Assembly (NCBI GenBank): GCA_964543855.1
Contig: CAZJAD010000032.1
Coordinates: forward strand, 1-21,809
Reading direction: 5' to 3'
From: CAZJAD01 sp964543855
GTDB lineage: Bacteria; Electryoneota; RPQS01; DYHQ01
DNA: 21,809 bases
Shown here piece after piece: positions 15,143 through 21,809 of the stretch. Each line of letters opens with the position of its first letter. Position 1 is the first letter of the stretch. The position numbers were made by a program, and so were the translations under genes. The notes under the pieces are model-generated. The model was not told the DNA's origin and searched no databases. It was given only the letters and a program-made list of their open reading frames with translations.

Positions 15143-16573
15143 TTAGTGCGCTCCTCTACCCAGCAGAACCACCGGAATCGTTTTCAGCAGGACTTTGAAA
15201 TCGAGCCAAAGAGACCAGTTGTCTATGTACTCCAGGTCAAGGCGGACCCATTCGTCGAAATCGTCAATGTCGGAGCGCCCGGAGATTTGCCAGAGGCAAG
15301 TCAAGCCCGGTTTCACAGAGAGCTTGCGGCGGTGCCAACTCTCGAACTTGTCGAGCTCCGACACCAGGGGTGGGCGTGGACCAACGATCGACATATCGCC
15401 GCGCAGAACGCTCCAGAGCTGCGGAAGTTCATCCAGGCTGAACTTACGCAGAATCCTCCCGATCCATGTGACGCGTGGGTCATTTCTCATCTTAAACACA
15501 ACTTTCTTCATCTCATTCTGATCCATGAGGAGTTGTTTTAACTGGTCTGCACCCACAACCATCGTTCGAAACTTGTATCCTATGAACTTCTTCTTATTGA
15601 GTCCCACGACCTGCCACCGATAAAATACCGGGCCCTTTGAAGTGAGTCTGATCGCGACCGCAATCGCAACAAAAAGCGGGGAGAGCAGGAGCAACATGGT
15701 CGCCGAGACAATGATGTCCAGGAATCGCTTCAGCAGGAGCTGCCATTCCTTGAGCGGCGTGGTCGAGTAGATCAAGACGGGTATGCCATGAATCACCTCG
15801 CTCTCCACGCGCGCGATGAGCCCGCTGAAGAAATCAGAGATGATCAGCGTACGGACACCTTCTTGCTCGCAGAGCGCAAGCATATCGACACAGTCCTCCA
15901 AGTGCCGTGTCGGAATTGCGAAAACCACCTCATCGATCGCGTGTCTGTGCAAGATCGATGGCATGTCTGCTGGCGTGCCTAGAACCTTCACTCCATAATA
16001 CTCGGAATCGACTCGATCCGCATCCAAGTCGATGAATCCAACGAGATCGAGACCCCAGTCCGAACGGCTCTTCCAGGAGTCAATATAGCGTCCCGCCTTT
16101 TCGCCGGAACCCACGATCAGAACCGTGCGACGGAATTTGCCCGCAGTCCGCAGATAATCCCGCACAAAATAGAAGAACACCTTGCCCACTAACAGCAGAG
16201 GCACATTAGTCAGAACAAAGAGAGCAAGAATACTGCGGGGCGGAAGTTCGATGCGCAACAAGTAGCACACCGCAAACATAGCCATAGTGCCAAAGAAAAC
16301 GGTGCGGACGACTGTCTTCAGGTCAAAGAAGAGAGAGGGATTACGCTGCGTCGAGTAAGCGGCCTGCATGTCAAAGAACAGCCACCAAATGATGACAATA
16401 ACCAGGAGCGAGTTGTAGTAATCGCGGACATCAAGGGCCTGCCCAAAGACATACAAGGTCCGTATTTGAGCGCGCAAGCCAAAAGAGACCACAAACGACA
16501 CGGCTGTCAAGAAGACATCCAATGCCTGGGATAGCAGCCCTACCCACCGCGATTGTGTATGCACTTCTGCCAT
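15143..16573 (-). CDS. Polyprenyl-phosphate sugar-phosphotransferase (WbaP/EpsE-like), 476 aa
   Basis: An initiating transferase that moves a sugar-1-phosphate from a UDP-sugar to undecaprenyl phosphate in the inner membrane. Residues 1-145 hold about four or five membrane segments (15-34, 54-70, 90-107, 113-137). A CoA-binding-like/Rossmann domain follows (VLIVGSG at 151-157). A further membrane segment (286-308) leads into the catalytic bacterial sugar transferase domain with KRFLDI (282-287), GYKFRTM (332-338), FSLDELPQLWSVLRGDMSIV (378-397) then GPRPP, and GLTCLWQISGR (423-433). The long two-domain form is typical of exopolysaccharide and O-antigen loci. The sugar (glucose, galactose or other) cannot be assigned. 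Its presence marks the locus as making a lipid-linked polymer. Confidence 0.93.
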   Translation of the reverse strand: MAEVHTQSRWVGLLSQALDVFLTAVSFVVSFGLRAQIRTLYVFGQALDVRDYYNSLLVIVIIWWLFFDMQAAYSTQRNPSLFFDLKTVVRTVFFGTMAMFAVCYLLRIELPPRSILALFVLTNVPLLLVGKVFFYFVRDYLRTAGKFRRTVLIVGSGEKAGRYIDSWKSRSDWGLDLVGFIDLDADRVDSEYYGVKVLGTPADMPSILHRHAIDEVVFAIPTRHLEDCVDMLALCEQEGVRTLIISDFFSGLIARVESEVIHGIPVLIYSTTPLKEWQLLLKRFLDIIVSATMLLLLSPLFVAIAVAIRLTSKGPVFYRWQVVGLNKKKFIGYKFRTMVVGADQLKQLLMDQNEMKKVVFKMRNDPRVTWIGRILRKFSLDELPQLWSVLRGDMSIVGPRPPLVSELDKFESWHRRKLSVKPGLTCLWQISGRSDIDDFDEWVRLDLEYIDNWSLWLDFKVLLKTIPVVLLGRGAH

Positions 16574-16587
16574 GATTAGGCGATCGA

Positions 16588-17700
16588 CTAAACTTGCACC
16601 CGACCGAAGAAATCTCTTGTCCGGGCTATCACTTCATCCTGATTCTTTTCGGAGAGTTCCGCGTAAATAGGGAGAGCCAGAGAATCCCGCGCACATTGTT
16701 CTGCGATTGGGAAATCTCCCTCTCCGTATCCCAAATCGCGAAAGCACTCCTGCAAGTGCAAAGGAATCGGATAGTAAATATCACAACCTATCCCGTGATC
16801 TCGGAGATGTTTCATCAATCGGTCACGAGCGTCTACGCGCACGACGAATTGATGATAAGTATGGTAGAATCCGGAGCGCTCGGTGGGCAAAACGATGGGC
16901 AATCCCTCGAAGCCTTCACGATAGCGTGCTGCCACCGCTCGACGCGCTTCGTTCCAGGCGGTCAGATGAGGCAACTTCACCAGAAGCACTGCCGCCTGCA
17001 ACTCGTCAAGCCGACCGTTGATCCCGACGCGCAGATGGATGTACTTGTCTCGACCACCGTGGACCCGGAGCATGCGAAGCGATGAGGCAGACTCCTCATC
17101 GTCAGTCACGACCATGCCTCCCTCACCCGTGCCGCCCAGATTCTTGGTTGGATAGAATGAGAAGCATGCCATTCCCCCGAACTGCCCCGTCTGGAATCCA
17201 CCGCCTTGTGCTCCTATGGCCTGAGCCGCATCCTCGATAAGGATAATCCCCTTTTCTCTGCTGAGATTCTGAAACTGTTCACCGTCGGCAAGATGCCCAA
17301 AGAGATGCACGGGCATGACCACGCGCGTGTTCTGTGTGCAAACCTCAGCGGCCTTCTGGGGATCAAGGTTGAAAGTATCCGGCTCAATATCTGCCAGCAC
17401 GGCCTTGGCTCCCAGCCGGACGATCGAACTGACGGTCGAGAAAAACGAGTATGGCGTGGTGACCACTTCGTCGCCGGGGCCAACACCCGCGGTCATGAGC
17501 GCGAGCAGGATTGCATCCGACCCCGATGACACTCCGATTCCATGGCCAACTCCGCATAGGGCGGCGATCTTCTCCTCAAGCGCCTTGACGCGGGGTCCCA
17601 GGATAAAATACTGCTCGTCAAACACTTGCTGAACGGCTGCGAGAATGTCGTCTCTTATTGTCGCGTACTGAGCCTTCAGGTCAATCATAGGGACTTTCAT
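16588..17700 (-). CDS. DegT/DnrJ/EryC1/StrS aminotransferase, 370 aa
   Basis: A PLP-dependent sugar aminotransferase of the DegT group, converting a keto-sugar nucleotide to the amino sugar with glutamate as donor. SSGSDAILLAL (58-68) binds the cofactor phosphate. Asp157 in IEDAAQ faces the pyridine nitrogen, and Lys186 in FSFYPTKNLGG forms the Schiff base, so the active site is complete. Length is normal. The ATG overlaps the preceding epimerase stop as ATGA and has GGAGA upstream. It resembles WbpE/WlbC-type enzymes that act on UDP-3-keto sugars, but the substrate is not determined. Contrast it with the lysine-less relative at 18641-20056. Confidence 0.92.
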   Translation of the reverse strand: MKVPMIDLKAQYATIRDDILAAVQQVFDEQYFILGPRVKALEEKIAALCGVGHGIGVSSGSDAILLALMTAGVGPGDEVVTTPYSFFSTVSSIVRLGAKAVLADIEPDTFNLDPQKAAEVCTQNTRVVMPVHLFGHLADGEQFQNLSREKGIILIEDAAQAIGAQGGGFQTGQFGGMACFSFYPTKNLGGTGEGGMVVTDDEESASSLRMLRVHGGRDKYIHLRVGINGRLDELQAAVLLVKLPHLTAWNEARRAVAARYREGFEGLPIVLPTERSGFYHTYHQFVVRVDARDRLMKHLRDHGIGCDIYYPIPLHLQECFRDLGYGEGDFPIAEQCARDSLALPIYAELSEKNQDEVIARTRDFFGRVQV

Positions 17701-18644
17701 TGGCTGTTCTCCGCAAAATACTCAACCGTTCTCTCGAGTCCCTGCCGGAAAGTGTGCTTCACCTCGTACTGCATCGCTGACGAGATTTTTTCGATTCCCG
17801 CCAGCGAGTGCCGAACATCTCCTGCGCGTTCGGCTTCGTGTTTCGGCGGAATCTTAACGCGCATAATCTGCTGTAAGGTGTCCAGGAGTTCGAGCAGCGA
17901 GAATCGGGTTCCGCATGCGACATTGAAAACCTGGCCCGCCACACCCGGTGCCTCACACGCAAGCAGATTCGCATGCACGGCATTGGCGACGAAAGTAAAA
18001 TCGCGCGATTGTCGTCCGTCACCATGGATCACCGGCGCATCTCCCTGCATCAGTGCCGTGATGAAGCGGGGAACCACGGCAGAATATTGTGATGTCGGAT
18101 CCTGGCGCGGACCGAAGATATTGAAATACCGCAGGGCAACTGTTTCCAAACCGTAAAGACTCGCAAACACCTGGCAATACCTTTCAGCCGCGAGCTTCGA
18201 GACTGCGTACGGCGAAAGCGGATTGGGTGGCATGTCCTCCACTTTGGGCAGTGTGGGGCTATCACCATAGACCGACGATGAGGACGCATAGACGAAGCGC
18301 TTTGCTTTGACATCCCGTGCGGCCACCAAGACATTCAATGTTCCGTCCACATTGACTTGATTTGATGTGACGGGATCCTGCACCGACCGGGGAACGGAAG
18401 GCAACGCCGCTTGATGTAAGACATAGTCCACGCCGTCCACAGCCTCACGCACCTGGTCGAAGTTACGCACATCCCCTTCATAAAGCGTGATGGCCGAAAG
18501 AAAAGGTGCCAGATTCTCTCGCTTACCCGTGGCGAAGTTGTCAAAGACCGTCACCTTCTGTCCGCGCTGGACAAGTTCAGCGACAATATTCGACCCGATG
18601 AAGCCGGCGCCGCCTGTGACGAGATAGTGGGCTGTTGGGCTCAT
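17697..18644 (-). CDS. NAD-dependent epimerase, WbpP/TviC-like, 315 aa
   Basis: An extended SDR sugar epimerase. GGAGFIG is at 11-17. The catalytic residues are the Ser run in YASSSSVYG (119-127) and Tyr146/Lys150 in SPYAVSK. The AALPSVPRSVQDP segment (79-91) is characteristic of the WbpP/TviC/Gne group, the UDP-GlcNAc or UDP-GlcNAcA 4-epimerases of O-antigen and Vi-type loci. Length is normal. Both ends overlap neighbours by four bases (ATGA), tying it to the fusion gene before it and the aminotransferase after it. UDP-glucuronate or UDP-GlcNAc are the likely substrates; the exact one is inference. Confidence 0.9.
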   Translation of the reverse strand: MSPTAHYLVTGGAGFIGSNIVAELVQRGQKVTVFDNFATGKRENLAPFLSAITLYEGDVRNFDQVREAVDGVDYVLHQAALPSVPRSVQDPVTSNQVNVDGTLNVLVAARDVKAKRFVYASSSSVYGDSPTLPKVEDMPPNPLSPYAVSKLAAERYCQVFASLYGLETVALRYFNIFGPRQDPTSQYSAVVPRFITALMQGDAPVIHGDGRQSRDFTFVANAVHANLLACEAPGVAGQVFNVACGTRFSLLELLDTLQQIMRVKIPPKHEAERAGDVRHSLAGIEKISSAMQYEVKHTFRQGLERTVEYFAENSQ

Positions 18645-20056
18645 GCTTGTTCCACAGGAGCTTTACGCCGGAATGAATGGCAAGGATTCACCATGCCTCG
18701 AAAGGCCCCAAAAATGTAATCCAGTTGTCCCCTCGCGAGACCGCCGTGACATGGCAGCGCGACCACTTGCTCCGCCTCGTCAAATTCCACATGAACTCCA
18801 AATTGCCCGAGCCGTTCCGCAATCCCGTCGGCGAGATATGGCTCCTGGCATTGAAGGAGAAAGGCTGCCGGTGTCGTGGTTTCTCGCTGCACATCAACCG
18901 GCTTCATCGCGACCAGGCGAAACAGGTTCTTCAGGTAGTGCCAGTTTTCCATCCTCTTTGCGGCGTAAGATTCACGCTGTGGCCAATGAATCAGGAGTTG
19001 TTCCCGAACTACATTGCGCTTCGTCACATCCAAACAGTGGAAGCGATCCCAAATCTCGCGATCATCAAAGTGTTTACCCAGCAGAATACCGCCGAACTGC
19101 ATGGGGAGCAAGCGGGCGAAATCGAAAACCGCGTAGACACCGAAGCTGCCAACACGCGAGCCTTTCACCTGCGCATCGAAAGTATCTCGGCAGTCCTCCA
19201 CCAGCGGGACGGGTCTTTGAGCGAATTCTTCCACGGATTCATCGGGGATCCCCCAACGGTGCGCGACGAGCACGGCGTCTGCCTTGCCATCGTTCTGTGT
19301 GACGAAACGGTAATCCGTCCCGAACGCGCCTGTCAGGTCCGAAACATAGCTCCGGAGTCCAACAGAGGCCTTCACGAGAATCTCCGCGCCGCGCCGGAGC
19401 TCGAGAGCGCGCAGTGCAGACCAGAGCGCATACAAGCCCGACGGGAGAAACGTGAATTCCGCTTCGAAGTAATTCAAGAGCTGCGTATTGATTGGCGGAG
19501 CCGTAAGCACTTCCCAGTGCAGATTCTCAGCGCCGAAAGGATTGATACGGATAGAAGGGCACACTTCGGGAGCCGGTGGATGAAAGAGGATCGGGTAGGA
19601 TTGGGTGCAATATTTCTGGAAATAATGCTGCAGTTCTTCCCGATAGGACACTCCAACATCCAGATATTCGTACAGACTGTCGTGAAATGTCTCTACGATG
19701 TGCCAGAAGAGGTAGGCATTGACCTCGTGACGCCGACCCAGCTCGTTCGTTCCTCCGAAATGATAGAAGAGCGTATTGGGTGTAACCGGCGTCACCAAGA
19801 TTCCCCCTGCCAGCTCGTCTCCAATATATGCAAAGAACAGTCTTTGATTCTCCTCCAAGTGATCGGTCAGGGTGCCAGGATCAAACCAGACCTTGGCCAG
19901 GAGACTCAGATCACGGCTCTCGACCATGCGGACGCCCGCGCGCTGAGCCTTGCGAATCCCTTGCTTCGCACGAGACCGAAGCTTCTGCCAGGCGACCTCG
20001 CGATTCAGATGAAGGAGGGATCCTTCAGTGACAACATCCTTCCCGAAATACTGCAT
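18641..20056 (-). CDS. FemAB/GNAT-like module fused to lysine-less aminotransferase-like module, 471 aa
   Basis: An unusual two-part protein. Residues about 1-165 look like a FemAB/GNAT acyltransferase C-lobe: AWQKLRSRAKQGIRKAQRAG (22-41) matches the basic helix common to FemAB-like proteins, and FFAYIGDELAGGILVTP (74-90) the acyl-donor beta strands. Residues about 198-471 follow the DegT-type aminotransferase plan: SGLYALWSALRAL (206-218), VLVAHRWGIPDES (262-274), PLVEDCRDTF (284-293, Asp288 at the pyridine-binding position), then VGSFGVYAVFDFARLLPMQF before GG (302-323). At the PLP-lysine position (as in SKFFPLPYGG of relatives) the residue is Arg315. The module is therefore probably not a normal transaminase. 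The start is uncertain (ATG 20056, or 20095/20131 overlapping the upstream gene). The acyl substrate is unknown; N-acylation of an amino sugar made by the adjacent DegT enzyme is an inference. Confidence 0.8.
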   Translation of the reverse strand: MQYFGKDVVTEGSLLHLNREVAWQKLRSRAKQGIRKAQRAGVRMVESRDLSLLAKVWFDPGTLTDHLEENQRLFFAYIGDELAGGILVTPVTPNTLFYHFGGTNELGRRHEVNAYLFWHIVETFHDSLYEYLDVGVSYREELQHYFQKYCTQSYPILFHPPAPEVCPSIRINPFGAENLHWEVLTAPPINTQLLNYFEAEFTFLPSGLYALWSALRALELRRGAEILVKASVGLRSYVSDLTGAFGTDYRFVTQNDGKADAVLVAHRWGIPDESVEEFAQRPVPLVEDCRDTFDAQVKGSRVGSFGVYAVFDFARLLPMQFGGILLGKHFDDREIWDRFHCLDVTKRNVVREQLLIHWPQRESYAAKRMENWHYLKNLFRLVAMKPVDVQRETTTPAAFLLQCQEPYLADGIAERLGQFGVHVEFDEAEQVVALPCHGGLARGQLDYIFGAFRGMVNPCHSFRRKAPVEQA

Positions 20057-20064
20057 ATGAGGAG

Positions 20065-21537
20065 TCAGCAAATGATACCTGCACTGTCTGGACATGCGGT
20101 CATAAACGGAGTCGTCAGAACGAAGGGACAACCGTCCTCATCCAAACCATCCCACATACAATCGTTGATCTCTGTCTCACTAACGGTGTCCCAGTAGTTC
20201 TCCGACGCCTCGACATCGCGGTTGTTGTGATAACACACACCGATGTGAATGCAATAGGGCAGAATGACACCTGAAACACCTGTGATGTCGGTGAAGCAGT
20301 TGTAATGGACACTCGGATACGACGGTCCGCGATTATCTTCGGTCACACCCAGGTAAATGCCCTTGTGGATACGGGTGAAGACATTGGCTTGGACGAGATT
20401 CGTGCTGTCGCATTTCGAGCCGAAATGCATCCCGGTCCAGCAATCGACGACCTCATTGTGTGTGAAGTGGACATCGTTGCAGAGCAGAATATGAATACTC
20501 GCCTCATCGCCGCTCGTTCCGCATTGCTGAAACCAGTTGTTGTGGATGACGCCGGCATCCCAACGAGAAGCCACGATTCCATAGGATCCGTTTCCATAGA
20601 AGAGACAAGACTCTATGCGGACATCGGCTGCATCGCCGACCGAGACGCCTTGGCCACCGATGTCGTAGAAGATGCAACTGATGACCCTCGGACTCTGCCC
20701 AAGAGCGGCCAAGGCAGCGGCGTCCATTCTGCGAAAGAAACAGTTGTCAAACACGCCGCCATCAGCGTAGGATACGATTCCCTGATAACCTCCCTCGACG
20801 CGATTATATGAGAAGCTGGGCGGGTCAGCCGTCGATGTGAACTGAACCATGTTCCAGTGCGCCCTTAGAAGTGTGTCAGAATCAGATGTCCATACAATCC
20901 ATTTCTCCGGCGTGCCGTTGGCCATGAGCGTTCCATTCACGCGCAGCATCGCATTCTGCGAAAGACGGAGCACAGCTCCCGGCTCGATGGTGAGGACAAA
21001 ACCCTCCTCAACGACAACCGGGCCCTCGAAAACATAGTGATGGTCTTCCTCGAGAGTTGTGCTCTCCTGCAGCACGCCGGACGGAAAAACCGTCTCAGGA
21101 TACAACGATATTGTACCGAGAGCGACATCACCGCCCTGAACAGTCAGGGGAACCGGTGGACTCCAGCCAAAACTGTCCCGACGGGCACAGTGGATATAAT
21201 CTCCGTCCGGAACATCGGGAAAAGCATAATTCCCGGCGGGATCGGTCGCGGTCGTGTATAGGGGCCGTTGGATCCGCCAATCGAAGTACGCAGCCGGTGA
21301 ATAGCCAAAGCCGATACACGAATGGGCGGAGACGATGGGCCAAATCGGATCGGTCGATCCACTCGCAAAGAGCTCAACGGTGATCTCACCGTGTGAACTC
21401 TCACCATCCAGCGTTATTCGCCCGGATACTCTGCCGCCTCCACCTCCGCTCGATTCGCACCCGGCAAGGAGCAGACCGAACATCACGAACACGGTAATCG
21501 AGAGGGTTTGCCATCGCCTCATGAGTTCAAACCTCAT
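20065..21537 (-). CDS. Right-handed parallel beta-helix lipoprotein, 490 aa
   Basis: An exported lipoprotein. The signal peptide MRRWQTLSITVFVMFGLLLA leads to the lipobox LLAGC (Cys27), followed by a Ser/Gly linker (ESSGGGGG). Residues about 33-135 are a carboxypeptidase-regulatory-like beta sandwich (SGRITLDGESSHGEITVELF, then DPAGNYAFPDVPDGDY). From about 170 onward the repeats are of the right-handed parallel beta-helix type: ESCLFYGNGSYGIVASRWD, HNEVVDCWTGMHFGSKCDS, QANVFTRIHKGIYLG. This is the pectate-lyase-C/NosD-like fold used by polysaccharide lyases and surface proteins. No catalytic residues could be assigned. The ATG at 21537 overlaps the UbiA stop as ATGA. ATG at 21522, with GAGG nine bases upstream, is an alternative and gives a neater signal peptide. 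Possible roles are polymer modification or surface attachment. Confidence 0.82.
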   Translation of the reverse strand: MRFELMRRWQTLSITVFVMFGLLLAGCESSGGGGGRVSGRITLDGESSHGEITVELFASGSTDPIWPIVSAHSCIGFGYSPAAYFDWRIQRPLYTTATDPAGNYAFPDVPDGDYIHCARRDSFGWSPPVPLTVQGGDVALGTISLYPETVFPSGVLQESTTLEEDHHYVFEGPVVVEEGFVLTIEPGAVLRLSQNAMLRVNGTLMANGTPEKWIVWTSDSDTLLRAHWNMVQFTSTADPPSFSYNRVEGGYQGIVSYADGGVFDNCFFRRMDAAALAALGQSPRVISCIFYDIGGQGVSVGDAADVRIESCLFYGNGSYGIVASRWDAGVIHNNWFQQCGTSGDEASIHILLCNDVHFTHNEVVDCWTGMHFGSKCDSTNLVQANVFTRIHKGIYLGVTEDNRGPSYPSVHYNCFTDITGVSGVILPYCIHIGVCYHNNRDVEASENYWDTVSETEINDCMWDGLDEDGCPFVLTTPFMTACPDSAGIIC

Positions 21538-21809
21538 CGCGATACAAAATAGACAATCAACGCCGCACAAAGGGCCCATAGCAGGACATTAATCATCGTA
21601 GGTCGATCTCTTAGGAGCAACTGAGTGGGGTCCCCACCCTGCGCTCGGTGATAAATCAGGTAAAGATACCGGAAAAGTCCATAGACAACGAAAGGAATCG
21701 TCCAGAAAAGTGCCCGCGTCCCGTAATGCCTCAGGGTATCACCGGAAATCGTATACAGACTGTACGCCAGAAGGGTTGTGGCGGCCAGTACAGCCAGCAT
21801 TTGGTCGAT
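21534..21809 (-). CDS. UbiA-family decaprenyl-phosphate phosphoribosyltransferase-like, C-terminal part
   Basis: C-terminal 91 residues of a UbiA prenyltransferase-superfamily membrane protein; the gene is cut by the right edge. The stretch LLAYSLYTISGDTLRHYGTR, then IPFVVYGLFRYLYLIYHR and GGDPTQLLLRDRPTMINVLL closely resembles the C-terminus of decaprenyl-phosphate phosphoribosyltransferases (DPPR synthase). These make decaprenyl-phosphoryl-ribose, the precursor of arabinose donors. About three membrane spans are visible. The catalytic Asp-rich motifs of the N-terminal half lie outside the window. It is the first gene of the run visible here and is coupled to the beta-helix lipoprotein by ATGA. 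A homologue acting on another polyprenyl acceptor is possible. Confidence 0.85.
   Translation of the reverse strand: MDQMLAVLAATTLLAYSLYTISGDTLRHYGTRALFWTIPFVVYGLFRYLYLIYHRAQGGDPTQLLLRDRPTMINVLLWALCAALIVYFVSR

Noticed and set aside
18677..20197. Plus-strand open frame of 506 codons opposite the FemAB/aminotransferase fusion
   Set aside because: It is longer than the real gene but has no domain signature, is isolated on the plus strand within a minus-strand run, and lacks promoter and ribosome binding site. The minus-strand gene is coupled to its neighbours by an ATGA overlap.
1..21809. CRISPR array, tRNA/rRNA genes, insertion sequences or integrase genes
   Set aside because: Reading both strands showed no regular direct repeats, no tRNA-like cloverleaf and no transposase or integrase motifs; the window looks like stable chromosome.

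Overview
The window looks like bacterial chromosome of moderately high GC, with no tRNA, rRNA, CRISPR array or insertion sequence that I could find. Lineage cannot be fixed from the sequence. The 559-residue Ig-like lipoprotein, with its Cys-then-PPGGPED opening, is of a kind I associate with the Fibrobacterota-Chlorobiota-Bacteroidota (FCB) superphylum and neighbouring candidate phyla. The good sigma70-like promoters (two of them TTGATT-N17-TATATT) and the frequent Shine-Dalgarno sequences argue against a typical Bacteroidota. An uncultured FCB-affiliated bacterium is a reasonable guess.

Left part (1-4721). The 5' end of folC runs off the left edge on the minus strand, behind its own promoter. 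Next come a gene-poor stretch with two adjacent hairpins (332-403), a self-contained 84-codon gene (813-1067) with promoter, ribosome binding site and terminator, and a small solitary XRE-type regulator (1154-1399) behind a 13-base inverted repeat. A two-gene moxR-DUF58 operon on the minus strand ends at a strong terminator (1625-1656). It is divergent from rlmN (3660-4721).

Right part (4703-21809). About 17 kb of genes all on the minus strand, tightly packed and with five possible ATGA stop/start overlaps, form what looks like one surface-polysaccharide or glycoconjugate locus. In transcription order: the C-terminus of a UbiA-family decaprenyl-phosphate phosphoribosyltransferase-like protein; a parallel beta-helix lipoprotein; a fusion of a FemAB/GNAT-like module to an aminotransferase-like module lacking the PLP lysine; a WbpP/TviC-type epimerase; a DegT/DnrJ aminotransferase with the lysine intact; a WbaP-type polyprenyl-phosphate sugar transferase; two sugar-nucleotide epimerases; the heptose-phosphate kinase HddA and isomerase GmhA; UDP-glucose dehydrogenase; the Ig-like lipoprotein; mannose-1-phosphate guanylyltransferase; a small conserved-looking unknown; a GT9 heptosyltransferase-like enzyme; and the GTPase MeaB, which overlaps rlmN tail to tail.

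Together the genes supply activated sugars (GDP-mannose, a route towards activated manno-heptose, UDP-glucuronate, epimerised and aminated UDP/dTDP sugars), a lipid-linked initiating transferase and at least one glycosyltransferase. No polymerase, flippase or export gene is in view, so the locus must continue beyond the right edge or be completed elsewhere. The most unusual item is the FemAB/aminotransferase fusion at 18641-20056.
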